Positions 1 through 7,903 of a stretch of DNA of 28,683 nucleotides are shown piece after piece. The notes beneath the pieces were generated by a model, which did no database searches, was not told the origin of the DNA, and saw only the letters and a program-made list of their open reading frames with translations. A program made the translations under genes and the position numbers. Source of the stretch: a virus. The stretch covers positions 1-28,683 of the IMG/VR virus record IMGVR_UViG_3300046028_006282. The stretch is one strand, 5' to 3'. How positions within the stretch are numbered: position 1 is the stretch's first letter; the number at the start of each line of letters is the position of its first letter.

Positions 1-1201
1 AGGATTCTGCAAATAGTTTTCTAACTTCTTCTTTATCCTCGGCTGGTAATACTCGAATGCTTAACCATGTTGGAATATACAATAGGTGCATGTTAATGAT
101 TCCGCCACCAGCTTCCATACCTTCCATAACATTTTGTAAATTAATCTTTTTAAATTTCTGTTGTATTTTCCATTTAGCGAACTCTGGAAGATGTTTTATG
201 TTTAATATCTGTATAGCAGTAGCAATACTAACCTGTATGTTATCCGGAGTGTTATCAAGCCTGTGTAAATTTTTAACTATAGTATCCCATTCGCTAGGGA
301 ACCGAATATAATAATTTCTTTGATCGACAGCATCGATACTGAAACCTACTTTCACTAATTTGAACTGTTTCCAAATTTCTATAATTTCTTCGTCTATTAA
401 TAACCCGTTGGTGTTGTATCTTATAAGAATTTTATCTGCATATCCTTGACGGATAATTTCTTCAAGAAACCATTTGTGTTCACGGATCATTAAAGGTTCG
501 CCGCCAGCAAAATACACTTGTTTTAGATTGGGGATTTGAGCGTACATTTCTTTCCAGAAGTCTGGATTTTCGTGCCATTTATTATTAAACTCTTTCCGAT
601 CCCACGACATTTGATCTTTAAGTTCCTTGGCTTGAAATATCGGATATAACTTTTTATGATCACCGACCCACTGACTGCTATCATGCGGACTGCACATCAC
701 ACATTTTAAATTACAGGTATGTCCTAACCGCAGATCTAGATAAACTAACTTATCAGGCACAGTGCCATCTTCTTCAGTTTGTTTAATTAATTCCGGAACA
801 TCGATACCATCTTCTATCCAAGTTCCAGTTTCCCACATGCGTTTACTAGCCACTCCTTTGCTTTCTTCTTCATAACATTTAGTACAGCTTTTAGGAATAT
901 TACCTTCCAGCATTGTAGTGCGCACAGATTTCATGTAATCATTGTTCCATGCTTCTAAAGGTTTACTATTACCAAAATTGGCTGGTTGCCCTTTTTCATT
1001 CTTAACTAATCCAACTGTATGATCGTTACCTGCACCGCTCGCATTAGCTGAACAACACAATCGCATATCGCCGTTGGGTCGTGTGGCAAAATGTATCCAT
1101 GGCAATACGCAGAACGTGTTGCTACCCGATTGCTCAGTTACTTTACGCTGCCATCTCCCTAACATCGTATCTTCAGGTTGGATCCAAAATACGTTATCCA
1201 T
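1..1201 (-). CDS. Twitch/SPASM-type radical SAM protein (3' end cut by window)
   Basis: Reading from the ATG at 1201 down to base 1, the frame stays open for 400 codons without reaching a stop, so the C-terminus is missing. The N-terminal part carries an auxiliary-cluster-like region: C31 in an FCVLPWIH block, the pair C49-C50 after PNGDMRL, and C106/C109 in CTKCY. It is followed by the radical SAM core motif CNLKCVMC (C163, C167, C170), a GGEP-type SAM-binding motif (FAGGEPLM) and a TNG strand. This order, with twitch-like cysteines before the core, matches what I remember of twitch-domain radical SAM proteins common in marine phage contigs. It overlaps the end of the upstream radical SAM gene by 8 bp, so the two are probably co-transcribed and translationally coupled. 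The substrate is unknown. The family is near certain; the role is not. Confidence 0.9.
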   Translation of the reverse strand, partial: MDNVFWIQPEDTMLGRWQRKVTEQSGSNTFCVLPWIHFATRPNGDMRLCCSANASGAGNDHTVGLVKNEKGQPANFGNSKPLEAWNNDYMKSVRTTMLEGNIPKSCTKCYEEESKGVASKRMWETGTWIEDGIDVPELIKQTEEDGTVPDKLVYLDLRLGHTCNLKCVMCSPHDSSQWVGDHKKLYPIFQAKELKDQMSWDRKEFNNKWHENPDFWKEMYAQIPNLKQVYFAGGEPLMIREHKWFLEEIIRQGYADKILIRYNTNGLLIDEEIIEIWKQFKLVKVGFSIDAVDQRNYYIRFPSEWDTIVKNLHRLDNTPDNIQVSIATAIQILNIKHLPEFAKWKIQQKFKKINLQNVMEGMEAGGGIINMHLLYIPTWLSIRVLPAEDKEEVRKLFAES

Positions 1202-2285
1202 TAAGTGATTCTCTTTCTATAAATTGATCTACGGGTTTTGATAATTCGTTTTTTCCACAGGTTCTTGCACAGGTTATTAATTTTTTAGTTGTCCAATACT
1301 CTGCCCATACTGTCTGATATTCGTAAGAATTTATAATATCTTTAACAGATTTTTCTAAGGCATTAATTGTTCCTAGATCACTGAGTAATTCATTGTATTG
1401 CTGTAATGCGTGTTGTCTTACATTATGGACTACACTATCTACTGTAGAATAGTTGTAAGGGGTAGATGCCAAAAAACAACAAGGCATTAAATTTCTAAAT
1501 GCATCGATATAAACTTCTTTGGTTTTTAATACATAACAATCTATTTCTGTATTTTTAACAATTTCTTCGTAATTTTCAATAATCTTTTTATCTAGAAATT
1601 TTATTACAGTATTTGTAGGGGGTCTCAGAATATCAACAGTATTCCCTACTTTATCGTAGACTTCAAAATTAGTGTCTCCTACGAATCTACTGCTATTCTT
1701 TGTGGTAAATCTTTCAAATCCAATATCTGCGGCAATGTTTTTTGCTTCGTTAATCTGATGCTGATTATGCTCAAATACAATATAGGCCCATTCGGCTCGA
1801 CCCCCTGCCGAAATAAATGCCTGTGCATTTTTTATTATCTTGTCATATTGTGTTCCGATACGATATCGACTGTGTGTATCACTTAACCCGTCGATACCAA
1901 ATATAACCAAATGGTTATCTGGTAGTGATGTAGCTAATTTTTGCCACCAATCAATTCCCCGTAGGCTTCCGTTGGTGTGAATTCTTATAGAAACATTGCT
2001 GTTATCAGTTATATATTGACACATATCTAGAAGATTATCGTTGAGCAACGGATCGCCAAAATTACCGCAGAAGTAAATATGCTCAACTTGATTCAACACT
2101 TCTTGATTGATAATGTGTTTGAAATCCGGTAGAGTCCATTCTTGTATTTTAATCAAAGAGTTCTCTACACCGCCGTGATGATTTCTACTGCACATCGGAC
2201 AACTTGCTTGACAGTTATTGGTGATTTCTAGGTGTATCTGTTTTAGATCTGTAAAAGGAAACATTGCAGAATATTTAGTAAGCAT
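1194..2285 (-). CDS. Radical SAM/SPASM-like enzyme
   Basis: This 363-residue protein has the radical SAM signature CQASCPMC (C25, C29, C32) that ligates the catalytic [4Fe-4S] cluster. A divergent glycine motif (FCGNFGDPLLND) stands where GGEP is usual, and there is an IHTNGS strand. The C-terminal third has further cysteines (DCYV, MPCCF, CARTCGKN) spaced like a SPASM/twitch domain for one or two auxiliary clusters. It is the first gene of a leftward pair with the next radical SAM gene. Its start lies only about 23 bp from the divergent ATG at 2309, leaving almost no room for separate promoters. Family members modify peptides, sugars or nucleosides; the substrate here cannot be read from sequence. 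Confidence 0.9.
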   Translation of the reverse strand: MLTKYSAMFPFTDLKQIHLEITNNCQASCPMCSRNHHGGVENSLIKIQEWTLPDFKHIINQEVLNQVEHIYFCGNFGDPLLNDNLLDMCQYITDNSNVSIRIHTNGSLRGIDWWQKLATSLPDNHLVIFGIDGLSDTHSRYRIGTQYDKIIKNAQAFISAGGRAEWAYIVFEHNQHQINEAKNIAADIGFERFTTKNSSRFVGDTNFEVYDKVGNTVDILRPPTNTVIKFLDKKIIENYEEIVKNTEIDCYVLKTKEVYIDAFRNLMPCCFLASTPYNYSTVDSVVHNVRQHALQQYNELLSDLGTINALEKSVKDIINSYEYQTVWAEYWTTKKLITCARTCGKNELSKPVDQFIERESLNG

Positions 2286-2308
2286 TGAAGTATGCCATAA
2301 ATATCTTT

Positions 2309-2815
2309 ATGAAATATCTAGGCAACTATAAAAATTGGATAAAAGATGAATGGATAGATGCGTTATTATCTAATCAAGGAACTGCTAGACCCTGTGACGG
2401 TAAGCGTCCCGACAGTCCAGAAGAGCAAAGAGAATATGCTAATGCTCGAGCAGCTGGTTATAAGGATTCGGATACCTACTTCTGGATGTTTGATAAAAAC
2501 AATCTGCCTTTTGATTTACCGACTCCCCCATTCATTACTGGCAAATATCACTGGTGGATCACTAAGATGTTACCTGGAAACTTCATGCCAATGCATGTGG
2601 ATCCTCATACCCAGTATGAAAACAACAGTAACAGATATTGGATGCCGTTACAGGATTGGCAGCCCGGACATATTTTCATGTACGAAAATCAAGTGATCAC
2701 TGACTACCTCGCGGGAGATGTATTTGTTTATAACGATCCCACAGCACTTCACGGTGCCGCCAATATCGGTCATGTCCCCCGATTAATATTACAAGTAAGC
2801 ACATATGATCAGTAA
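2309..2815 (+). CDS. 2OG-Fe(II) oxygenase-like (double-stranded beta-helix) protein
   Basis: I chose the ATG at 2309 over the TTG at 2285 because the TTG overlaps the divergent gene's start codon. The product is 168 residues. It shows an iron-binding facial triad: H96 and D98 in MHVDPHT and H148 in ALHGA, with R158 placed to bind the 2-oxoglutarate carboxylate. The surrounding strands (WWITKMLPG, GDVFVYND, LILQVS) fit a double-stranded beta-helix. Such proteins hydroxylate peptides, sugars or lipids using O2, Fe(II) and 2-oxoglutarate. The gene overlaps the next radical SAM gene by 11 bp, so the two proteins may act in one pathway. It could instead be a non-oxygenase cupin, but the HxD...H...R pattern favours an oxygenase. 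Confidence 0.75.
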   Translation: MKYLGNYKNWIKDEWIDALLSNQGTARPCDGKRPDSPEEQREYANARAAGYKDSDTYFWMFDKNNLPFDLPTPPFITGKYHWWITKMLPGNFMPMHVDPHTQYENNSNRYWMPLQDWQPGHIFMYENQVITDYLAGDVFVYNDPTALHGAANIGHVPRLILQVSTYDQ

Positions 2816-4031
2816 CATAGCAATTACCGGTATCAATCAATTCAAACAATCTGCGGTTGATGCTCTACATCAAGCTATTGTAGATGTTGATGGAATTGAA
2901 TTACTACCAACTGTGAGTTTATGCCATCATTGTCACAGTCATGTTCCAGCTTGGCGTTATCATCGAGATAACAAAGTTTATATTGTCAAACACTGTGCTA
3001 CTCACGGTATCAGTCATCACATGATCGAAAGTGACTACGAATTTTATAGTGGTATCTATTATACTCAGGACAATCCTAGATATAATTTCAATGGTGGAGT
3101 ATTGATCGAAGCCAGCGATCGGTGCAATTTAGAATGTCCACATTGTTATCATTTACCAGATAATAAAATCGTAGATCAATCAATTGAAACTCTCCTAGAC
3201 CAAATACGTAAATTACCACTGGGTGTTGATCAGGTAAATCGCATTATATTATCTGGGGCAGAGGCCACACTGCGTCCAGACTTCGCAGAATTGGTCACTT
3301 CTATAAAATCTCTGCATCCTGCTATATCGGTGACTGTTATGACCAATGGCATACAGTTCGGTAATCATGATTTTGTAAAACAAGTCAAGACCTCAGGACT
3401 AGATGGTGTTAACATCGGGTTAAATCATCCCGAATATATCGATCATCATGTGGTTAGACGCAAACAGATTGCTGCCATAGAAAACATGCATATAGAGAAT
3501 ATACCAATAAGTTATATTTCATATACCATGATCAGTCTAGATGAAGTGCATGACATCATGACTGAGATCTGTAGCAATTATTGGCAGGCCAAAAACTTTA
3601 GAATACGCTATGGCAGTGATATTGGCCGCAATCCTGGTCAAGAGCGTATCTTTGTCAGCGATGTTTATAAAGCCATTGAGACTTGGTGTAGGAACAACGA
3701 TAAATCTTTTGATAGAATCATAGAAGCAGACAATAACATCTATCATATCATGGCTCGGATTGAAAATAAAGATATTAGAATCATACAATGGTGTGATGAA
3801 ACTGACATTGACATGGAAGAATTGCGTTCAGGGCCGTGGTGCGATTTCGTTCCTGACGGTGTTACTAACTTCTTACATCAGATTATTCGTAGAGATGTTT
3901 GGAAAAACCAAGGATTAATATTGCCCGATACTCCGCCCGACAGATATAAATTTAATAATAATCCACACAATACTCCGCTGGATCTATTAAATCTATCCTG
4001 GAGTTCCAATAATCATGAACCTCTTGTATAG
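2805..4031 (+). CDS. Radical SAM enzyme with N-terminal CxxC...CxxHG domain (Tes-like architecture)
   Basis: This 408-residue protein has the radical SAM motif CNLECPHC (C107, C111, C114), an LSGAEATLRPD block in place of SGGEPTLRPD, and a VMTNG strand. In front of the core is a cysteine-rich module: C40-x2-C43, then a short beta segment (DNKVYIVK), then C64 and HG at 67-68. This CxxC...DGKVY..K.C..HG layout resembles the N-terminus of tetraether lipid synthase (Tes) and related radical SAM proteins. Extra cysteines near the C-terminus (WCDE, WCDF) may bind another cluster. The start overlaps the oxygenase gene and the 3' end overlaps the convergent methyltransferase by 39 bp. The function is unknown; a lipid or glycolipid substrate is only a guess from architecture. 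Confidence 0.88.
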   Translation: MISNIAITGINQFKQSAVDALHQAIVDVDGIELLPTVSLCHHCHSHVPAWRYHRDNKVYIVKHCATHGISHHMIESDYEFYSGIYYTQDNPRYNFNGGVLIEASDRCNLECPHCYHLPDNKIVDQSIETLLDQIRKLPLGVDQVNRIILSGAEATLRPDFAELVTSIKSLHPAISVTVMTNGIQFGNHDFVKQVKTSGLDGVNIGLNHPEYIDHHVVRRKQIAAIENMHIENIPISYISYTMISLDEVHDIMTEICSNYWQAKNFRIRYGSDIGRNPGQERIFVSDVYKAIETWCRNNDKSFDRIIEADNNIYHIMARIENKDIRIIQWCDETDIDMEELRSGPWCDFVPDGVTNFLHQIIRRDVWKNQGLILPDTPPDRYKFNNNPHNTPLDLLNLSWSSNNHEPLV

Positions 4032-4586
4032 AGGCAATTCTAATTCGCCTGCCCATATCACATTAATGTGACACTGTTGTTTGAATTCTTCTAGACTCTT
4101 TGCTGTTCTAACGTGTTCTGGAATATCATAATTATTACTCTGCAATACCAATAGGCTGTTGTGTGGCATTCCACTTATCCATAGGTCATATTGATCCTGT
4201 GTAATATGTTCGCAACTGGTATTGATGACAACATCTGCGTCACTGCGAATAGCACACATGTCTGCGGTAACTGCTCTGAATCTACCAGCCATATGCTCTA
4301 TTTTGTTTATTGTGTTTGCAATTTCCTCACAGGCCGGGTCAATATCAACACTTCGAATATGAGTGGCTATTATATTTGATTGAAATATCAAACTAGCCAA
4401 TACTCCGTTCCACCCCCCATGAATATCTATAGATACTACCTTATTAATTTGTTTTCTTAGATTTTGAATCAACCAGATTTTACTATTGATCTGCCCTTTC
4501 CAGAAACTTTCTAAAGTTCTGTGTGGATCTGGACTATTCCTAATAGCATCCATCCAAAATAAAATATGGTCAGAATCTAGATTCAT
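3993..4586 (-). CDS. Class I SAM-dependent methyltransferase-like protein
   Basis: This 197-residue protein has a Rossmann-type SAM-binding pattern. Motif I is degenerate (VVSIDIHGGWNGVLAS, about residues 50-65). Motif II, ending a beta strand, is SVDIDPACE (about 79-87). An acidic TADM lies at about 107-110, and a motif IV-like strand VVINTSCEHI at about 119-128. It is short for a full methyltransferase but keeps the core fold. The start codon overlaps the stop of the SGNH gene upstream (ATGA type), so it is the last gene of a three-gene leftward operon with the SGNH protein and a radical SAM enzyme. Its 3' end runs 39 bp into the convergent radical SAM gene. The substrate is unknown. Confidence 0.7.
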   Translation of the reverse strand: MNLDSDHILFWMDAIRNSPDPHRTLESFWKGQINSKIWLIQNLRKQINKVVSIDIHGGWNGVLASLIFQSNIIATHIRSVDIDPACEEIANTINKIEHMAGRFRAVTADMCAIRSDADVVINTSCEHITQDQYDLWISGMPHNSLLVLQSNNYDIPEHVRTAKSLEEFKQQCHINVIWAGELELPLYKRFMIIGTPG

Positions 4587-5335
4587 AATTTTAATTTATC
4601 TGCAATAATTTCAGCAGTGATTTCAGCACTGCGATGACCGGGGTGTGCAACATCTCTACCTTGATCTACATGGCTTAACATGTCGCACTCCAGAGCTTCG
4701 GCTGTAGCTCCAAATGAGCTGGCTTCATAGTATTTGGTTTTATCTTTCCATAATTGTTTGCTGATCAGTTGACACATCAATGCATTAGTTACAGCGTGTG
4801 ACGCATTCTGCGTCCATGCCCGATTATAAGGATCCTCAATATTCCATGATCCGTAATTTATAATATCACCATCTGCAAAATATGTGCATCGATCTAATCC
4901 TGTCCAGAATTGTACCACTGCTTTGGGTGTGGGATAATTTTTATGAAGAATCGCTGAATTGTACAATGAAAACATCATAGACGTTCCGGGAGACCCCATA
5001 TTAACTGCAGGTATACCTGTTTGCCTATAAAATGCTGCATCGATAGTTTCACTGTCATCAAGACCAATTCCAAATACCATTGAGCAACCAAATATTACCA
5101 CGCTTTCACTCCAATTGATTTCTTCAAAAGGTTTGGTTCTATAATATTGAGAATTTAATGTATAGTTAACCGGACGAGTTCGATATCTCCAATCGGAGGG
5201 CTGTATCTTTAAATTTTTTCTAAGAGCAACAAGATCATCAGTTCCCATATATTGACGAGTCAATCCGAGGCTATTAGGCCCTTGAGCTTTAACCAAAAAT
5301 TTATTTTCTTTAATAGATGATACAGTATCGATCAT
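4583..5335 (-). CDS. SGNH/GDSL-type hydrolase-like protein
   Basis: In this 250-residue protein the strand VVIFGCSMVFG at about 79-89 ends in S85 as a GxS nucleophile block (GCS instead of GDS). A second glycine block, NMGSPGTS, lies at about 112-119. Near the C-terminus DVAHPGH supplies the D228-x2-H231 catalytic dyad typical of SGNH block V. No signal peptide is visible. Family members are esterases or acetyl-transfer/removal enzymes, often acting on glycans. The gene is the middle member of a tightly overlapped leftward operon, with 4-bp overlaps on both sides. This fits a late step acting on the product of the neighbouring radical SAM enzyme and methyltransferase, but that is inference. 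Confidence 0.72.
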   Translation of the reverse strand: MIDTVSSIKENKFLVKAQGPNSLGLTRQYMGTDDLVALRKNLKIQPSDWRYRTRPVNYTLNSQYYRTKPFEEINWSESVVIFGCSMVFGIGLDDSETIDAAFYRQTGIPAVNMGSPGTSMMFSLYNSAILHKNYPTPKAVVQFWTGLDRCTYFADGDIINYGSWNIEDPYNRAWTQNASHAVTNALMCQLISKQLWKDKTKYYEASSFGATAEALECDMLSHVDQGRDVAHPGHRSAEITAEIIADKLKL

Positions 5336-6312
5336 TTATTTTTTGGTATCTTAGAATCGGCTGAACTTACACAGCTAGGTGTCACACATATTTTTGGTTC
5401 TGTAAACAAATTAAATCCTTTGTTGAGGGTACCTAGCGGCACATCATGACAACTGTATGATCTCTTAACCTCATTACCTCTTATTATAACACTTTGATAT
5501 CCACTATTGCAACTCCAATGTTGAAATTTATTAAATCCAAAAGCATTAAATCGTTCTGCTTGATCAAATAGATATTCTGTATTGTCTGCATCATATAATG
5601 CAATTTGATAAACATCATCGCCGTTGGCACGTTGTGGAAACCCAGTTTGCATTAAATCGATCATTTCCTCAGTGTAGCCATCTACAATGTTACTGGCTGT
5701 GGGATCACTCTGCGGCTTAAGAGTCACGTTAATTCCACGTTCGTGAAATCTCACACAGCGAGCATACAATTCGTCAAACTTCTCTGGCACCATAACTTGA
5801 TTGATAGTAACATGTACTAGTTCGTACTGCAACTGTAAACACTTGTCGCCAAATTCTTGTTCCTTGGCAAACTCATCATGAAAGCTGGCTGTGATACTAC
5901 GGCGTTGTAACATCTCAGTGTTCTTACACCATGTGTTCCACCATTTGCTACCGGGCGACAAATTAGTAGTCATATGAATACTTTGATATGTACTTTCAGT
6001 TTCATCTAGGTGCTTGACTAGCTCTAGAAGTTGTCGAAAGGCAGTAGGCTCGCCGCCTGAGAAACTCCAATGGAATTCTGTGAATCCATTTTCACGAGCC
6101 TGTCGCTTGATTTCATCTACTGTATTTTTATAAACATCCAAACTTTGGTAATCCTGTTTGTCACTGCGAGCATACGGCCAACAATAGGAACAGTTATAGT
6201 TACAGAAGCGGCCCAAAATCCAACTGGTGGAGAATAGTGGACGGCTCAACATTGTGCGTTGTCCAAAGCGTACGATATCTTGGAATGGAATTTTTTGAAA
6301 ATTGATTGTCAT
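5332..6312 (-). CDS. Radical SAM enzyme with C-terminal cysteine cluster
   Basis: This 326-residue protein carries CNYNCSYC (C37, C41, C44), the SAM-binding FSGGEPTAF motif at about residue 83-91, and a MTTNLSP strand. The C-terminal 65 residues contain WSCNSGY, YSCHD, KICVT and PSCVS cysteines, which look like a SPASM-type auxiliary-cluster region. Substrates known for SPASM enzymes include ribosomal peptides and glycans, but nothing here identifies one. It is the promoter-proximal gene of the leftward operon with the SGNH hydrolase and methyltransferase (4-bp overlap). No clear Shine-Dalgarno precedes the ATG at 6312. The upstream leftward sequence contains a TTAAATAT stretch that might serve as a late-type promoter. 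Confidence 0.9.
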   Translation of the reverse strand: MTINFQKIPFQDIVRFGQRTMLSRPLFSTSWILGRFCNYNCSYCWPYARSDKQDYQSLDVYKNTVDEIKRQARENGFTEFHWSFSGGEPTAFRQLLELVKHLDETESTYQSIHMTTNLSPGSKWWNTWCKNTEMLQRRSITASFHDEFAKEQEFGDKCLQLQYELVHVTINQVMVPEKFDELYARCVRFHERGINVTLKPQSDPTASNIVDGYTEEMIDLMQTGFPQRANGDDVYQIALYDADNTEYLFDQAERFNAFGFNKFQHWSCNSGYQSVIIRGNEVKRSYSCHDVPLGTLNKGFNLFTEPKICVTPSCVSSADSKIPKNK

Positions 6313-6341
6313 AAACTAGTCATATTTAACCGCAAATAAGG

Positions 6342-6370
6342 TTGCGTCTGTAGAAACGAGAGTATATAAT
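6342..6370 (+). promoter_or_regulatory. Sigma70-like promoter of the tRNA-like gene
   Basis: TTGCGT at 6342-6347 and a perfect TATAAT at 6365-6370 are separated by 17 bp. The tRNA-like 5' end at 6377 lies 7 bp after the -10 box, where transcription would be expected to start. The RNA could therefore begin at or very near its mature 5' end. Confidence 0.6.
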
Positions 6371-6376
6371 ATACAT

Positions 6377-6485
6377 GTGGTCGTGAGTGGAATGGCATAC
6401 CTCCAGTCCGTTGTGAAACGCACCAGGGAACGGGGCAACGTCTTAGACACAGCCTTTGTAGGTTCGAATCCTACCGACCACACCA
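6377..6485 (+). tRNA. tRNA-like gene, abnormally long (about 109 nt), isotype unresolved
   Basis: The ends are convincing. A perfect 7-bp acceptor stem pairs GTGGTCG (6377-6383) with CGACCAC (6475-6481), followed by discriminator A and an encoded CCA (6483-6485). The T arm is perfect: GTAGG 6458-6462, loop TTCGAAT, CCTAC 6470-6474. A plausible D loop with the conserved GG lies in 6385-6403 (GAATGGCA). The roughly 54 nt between the D and T arms do not fold into a canonical anticodon arm. The best candidate stem, GTTGTG (6410-6415) with CACAGC (6448-6453), leaves a 32-nt loop. Alternative pairings CCGTT/AACGG and CGTTG/CAACG are also possible. It may be a tRNA carrying an insertion, a degenerate long-arm tRNA, or a tRNA-like RNA that is not used in decoding. 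Confidence 0.62.
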
Positions 6486-6527
6486 ATTACTATTATAAGT
6501 AGTAGAACATAACTTAAGGAAAACATT

Positions 6528-6722
6528 ATGTCAAACACAGTAGAACAATTAAAATCAGCATTTGAAAACTTTCTAGCGGAAGATGCAAAATTTGCCGCTG
6601 GTAACAACGCAGCAGGAACTCGTGCTCGCAAAGCACTTCAAGAAGTTGGAAAAGCAGTTAAAGCTCGTCGTAACGAAATCACAGTAGAAAAGAACGCTCG
6701 TAAAGAAGCCAAGGCAGCTTAA
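6528..6722 (+). CDS. Histone H1-like small basic protein
   Basis: This 64-residue protein is rich in Ala, Lys and Arg. It has a helical N-terminal half (VEQLKSAFENFLAED) followed by a basic segment with RARKAL, KAVKARR and KEAKAA. It resembles the small histone H1-like proteins I remember in marine phage genomes, so nucleic-acid binding or DNA compaction is the likely role. A Shine-Dalgarno-like TAAGGA sits at 6515-6520, 7 bp before the ATG. It starts a rightward operon, with its stop abutting the next start at 6723. Confidence 0.75.
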   Translation: MSNTVEQLKSAFENFLAEDAKFAAGNNAAGTRARKALQEVGKAVKARRNEITVEKNARKEAKAA

Positions 6723-7214
6723 ATGACTGACAGTATCGATTTATCCGACATCGATATAAACATCGGTGGGAGTGGTGGTACCGATACCATCACTCTCGAT
6801 GCTGCAGGTTATCCAAATTATTATACCTCCAGTAACAGCAGTGGACTAACTGTAGGGGGTATTCAAAGTTTTGGGTCAATCACTGTTCCTAATACTATTA
6901 CAACCACTGGCACTACTGGTAATGGATATACACTAGGTTACGGTGCCGGCACCGGTACTTCATGGGTATCGCCAGCTACTCAAGGCTCACTAAAGGTTAC
7001 AGGCGATGCAGACTTTGATGGTGATGTTAAAATTAAAGGTCACAGCATAACTAACCTATTAGAAAAGATCGAAGAACGTTTAGGAATACTAAATCCCAAT
7101 CCTGAATTAGAAGAACGCTGGGACAAATTAAAAGAATTACGTAATCAATATATAGAGATGGAAAAGGATCTTCTTGAAAAAGAGAAGATAATGAAAATTT
7201 TAAAGGAATCATAA
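6723..7214 (+). CDS. Phage structural-type protein with C-terminal coiled coil
   Basis: This 163-residue protein has two parts. The first 95 residues are rich in Gly, Thr and Ser with beta-prone repeats (GGSGGTDTITLD, TTTGTTGNGYTLGYG), as in phage fibre or decoration proteins. A linker, SLKVTGDADFDGDVKIKG, follows and resembles a motif in the structural protein at 11796 (GDLKVTGDV). The last 60 residues (LLEKIEERLGIL to EKDLLEKEKIMKILK) are heptad-like and should form a coiled coil. I recall this organisation from marine T4-like phage contigs, where it is usually left as hypothetical or structural. It is packed between its neighbours with no intergenic bases. The virion location is inference. 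Confidence 0.6.
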   Translation: MTDSIDLSDIDINIGGSGGTDTITLDAAGYPNYYTSSNSSGLTVGGIQSFGSITVPNTITTTGTTGNGYTLGYGAGTGTSWVSPATQGSLKVTGDADFDGDVKIKGHSITNLLEKIEERLGILNPNPELEERWDKLKELRNQYIEMEKDLLEKEKIMKILKES

Positions 7215-7895
7215 ATGAATGTTCGACTGCTATCCTATAGTCAGCCCTCAGAGGAATTTGCAGATATTGGTGTCAAAGATGCACAGGAACTCATTGCGTA
7301 TTGCGCCCGTGTCAGCAACCCTTCCAATCAACTTAACTCAGACACATCAGAAAAACTTATCAGATACTTGGTCAAACACCAACACTGGAGCCCACTCGAA
7401 ATGGTCTCAGCCTGTATCGAAATCACTACCACAAGAGACATTGCTCGACAGATCTTGCGACACAGAAGTTTTAGTTTCCAAGAATTCAGCCAACGATATG
7501 CTGACCCTACTCAAGACCTCTCGTTTGTGGTTAGAGAAGCACGAAAGCAAGATCCAAAAAACAGACAGAACTCAATCGCATTGGAACCAACAATTGGCGA
7601 TGCAATGTTACAAGACCAATGGCGAGATAAACAGCTTGAACTTATCAAACTTGCAAAAGATACCTACGAATGGGCTGTCGATAAAGGCATAGCTAAAGAA
7701 CAAGCTCGTGCTGTGTTACCAGAAGGTAATACAGTTAGTAAACTTTATATGAATGGTTCCTTGCGTTCTTGGGTACACTTCATACAACTACGGTCAGCTA
7801 ATGGTACGCAACTCGAACATCAATTAGTGGCCAAGGCCTGTGCCGAGGTGATCGCTAAGATATACCCGATGGCTACAGAATTTATTTCAGAATAG
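7215..7895 (+). CDS. thyX: Flavin-dependent thymidylate synthase ThyX
   Basis: This 226-residue protein is the usual length for ThyX. It carries the signature RHRSFSFQEFSQRY at about residues 82-95, the RHRxxSxQExSxRY motif that binds dUMP and FAD. The conserved RAVLPEG segment is at about 160, and the C-terminal dUMP-binding helix (SWVHFIQLRS) is present. The enzyme makes dTMP from dUMP using methylene-tetrahydrofolate and reduced FAD. Phages carry it to sustain DNA synthesis when host supply is limiting. The start abuts the preceding stop (TAAATG). Confidence 0.97.
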   Translation: MNVRLLSYSQPSEEFADIGVKDAQELIAYCARVSNPSNQLNSDTSEKLIRYLVKHQHWSPLEMVSACIEITTTRDIARQILRHRSFSFQEFSQRYADPTQDLSFVVREARKQDPKNRQNSIALEPTIGDAMLQDQWRDKQLELIKLAKDTYEWAVDKGIAKEQARAVLPEGNTVSKLYMNGSLRSWVHFIQLRSANGTQLEHQLVAKACAEVIAKIYPMATEFISE

Positions 7896-7903
7896 GAGTT
7901 ATT

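Noticed and set aside
57-311. 84-codon rightward frame
   Set aside because: It is antisense to the radical SAM gene at 1-1201, which has clear motifs. The product looks random.
6446-6485. tRNA 3' end as a phage attachment site
   Set aside because: The 5' acceptor strand is also present and pairs perfectly, and no integrase was seen, so an att site is not supported.
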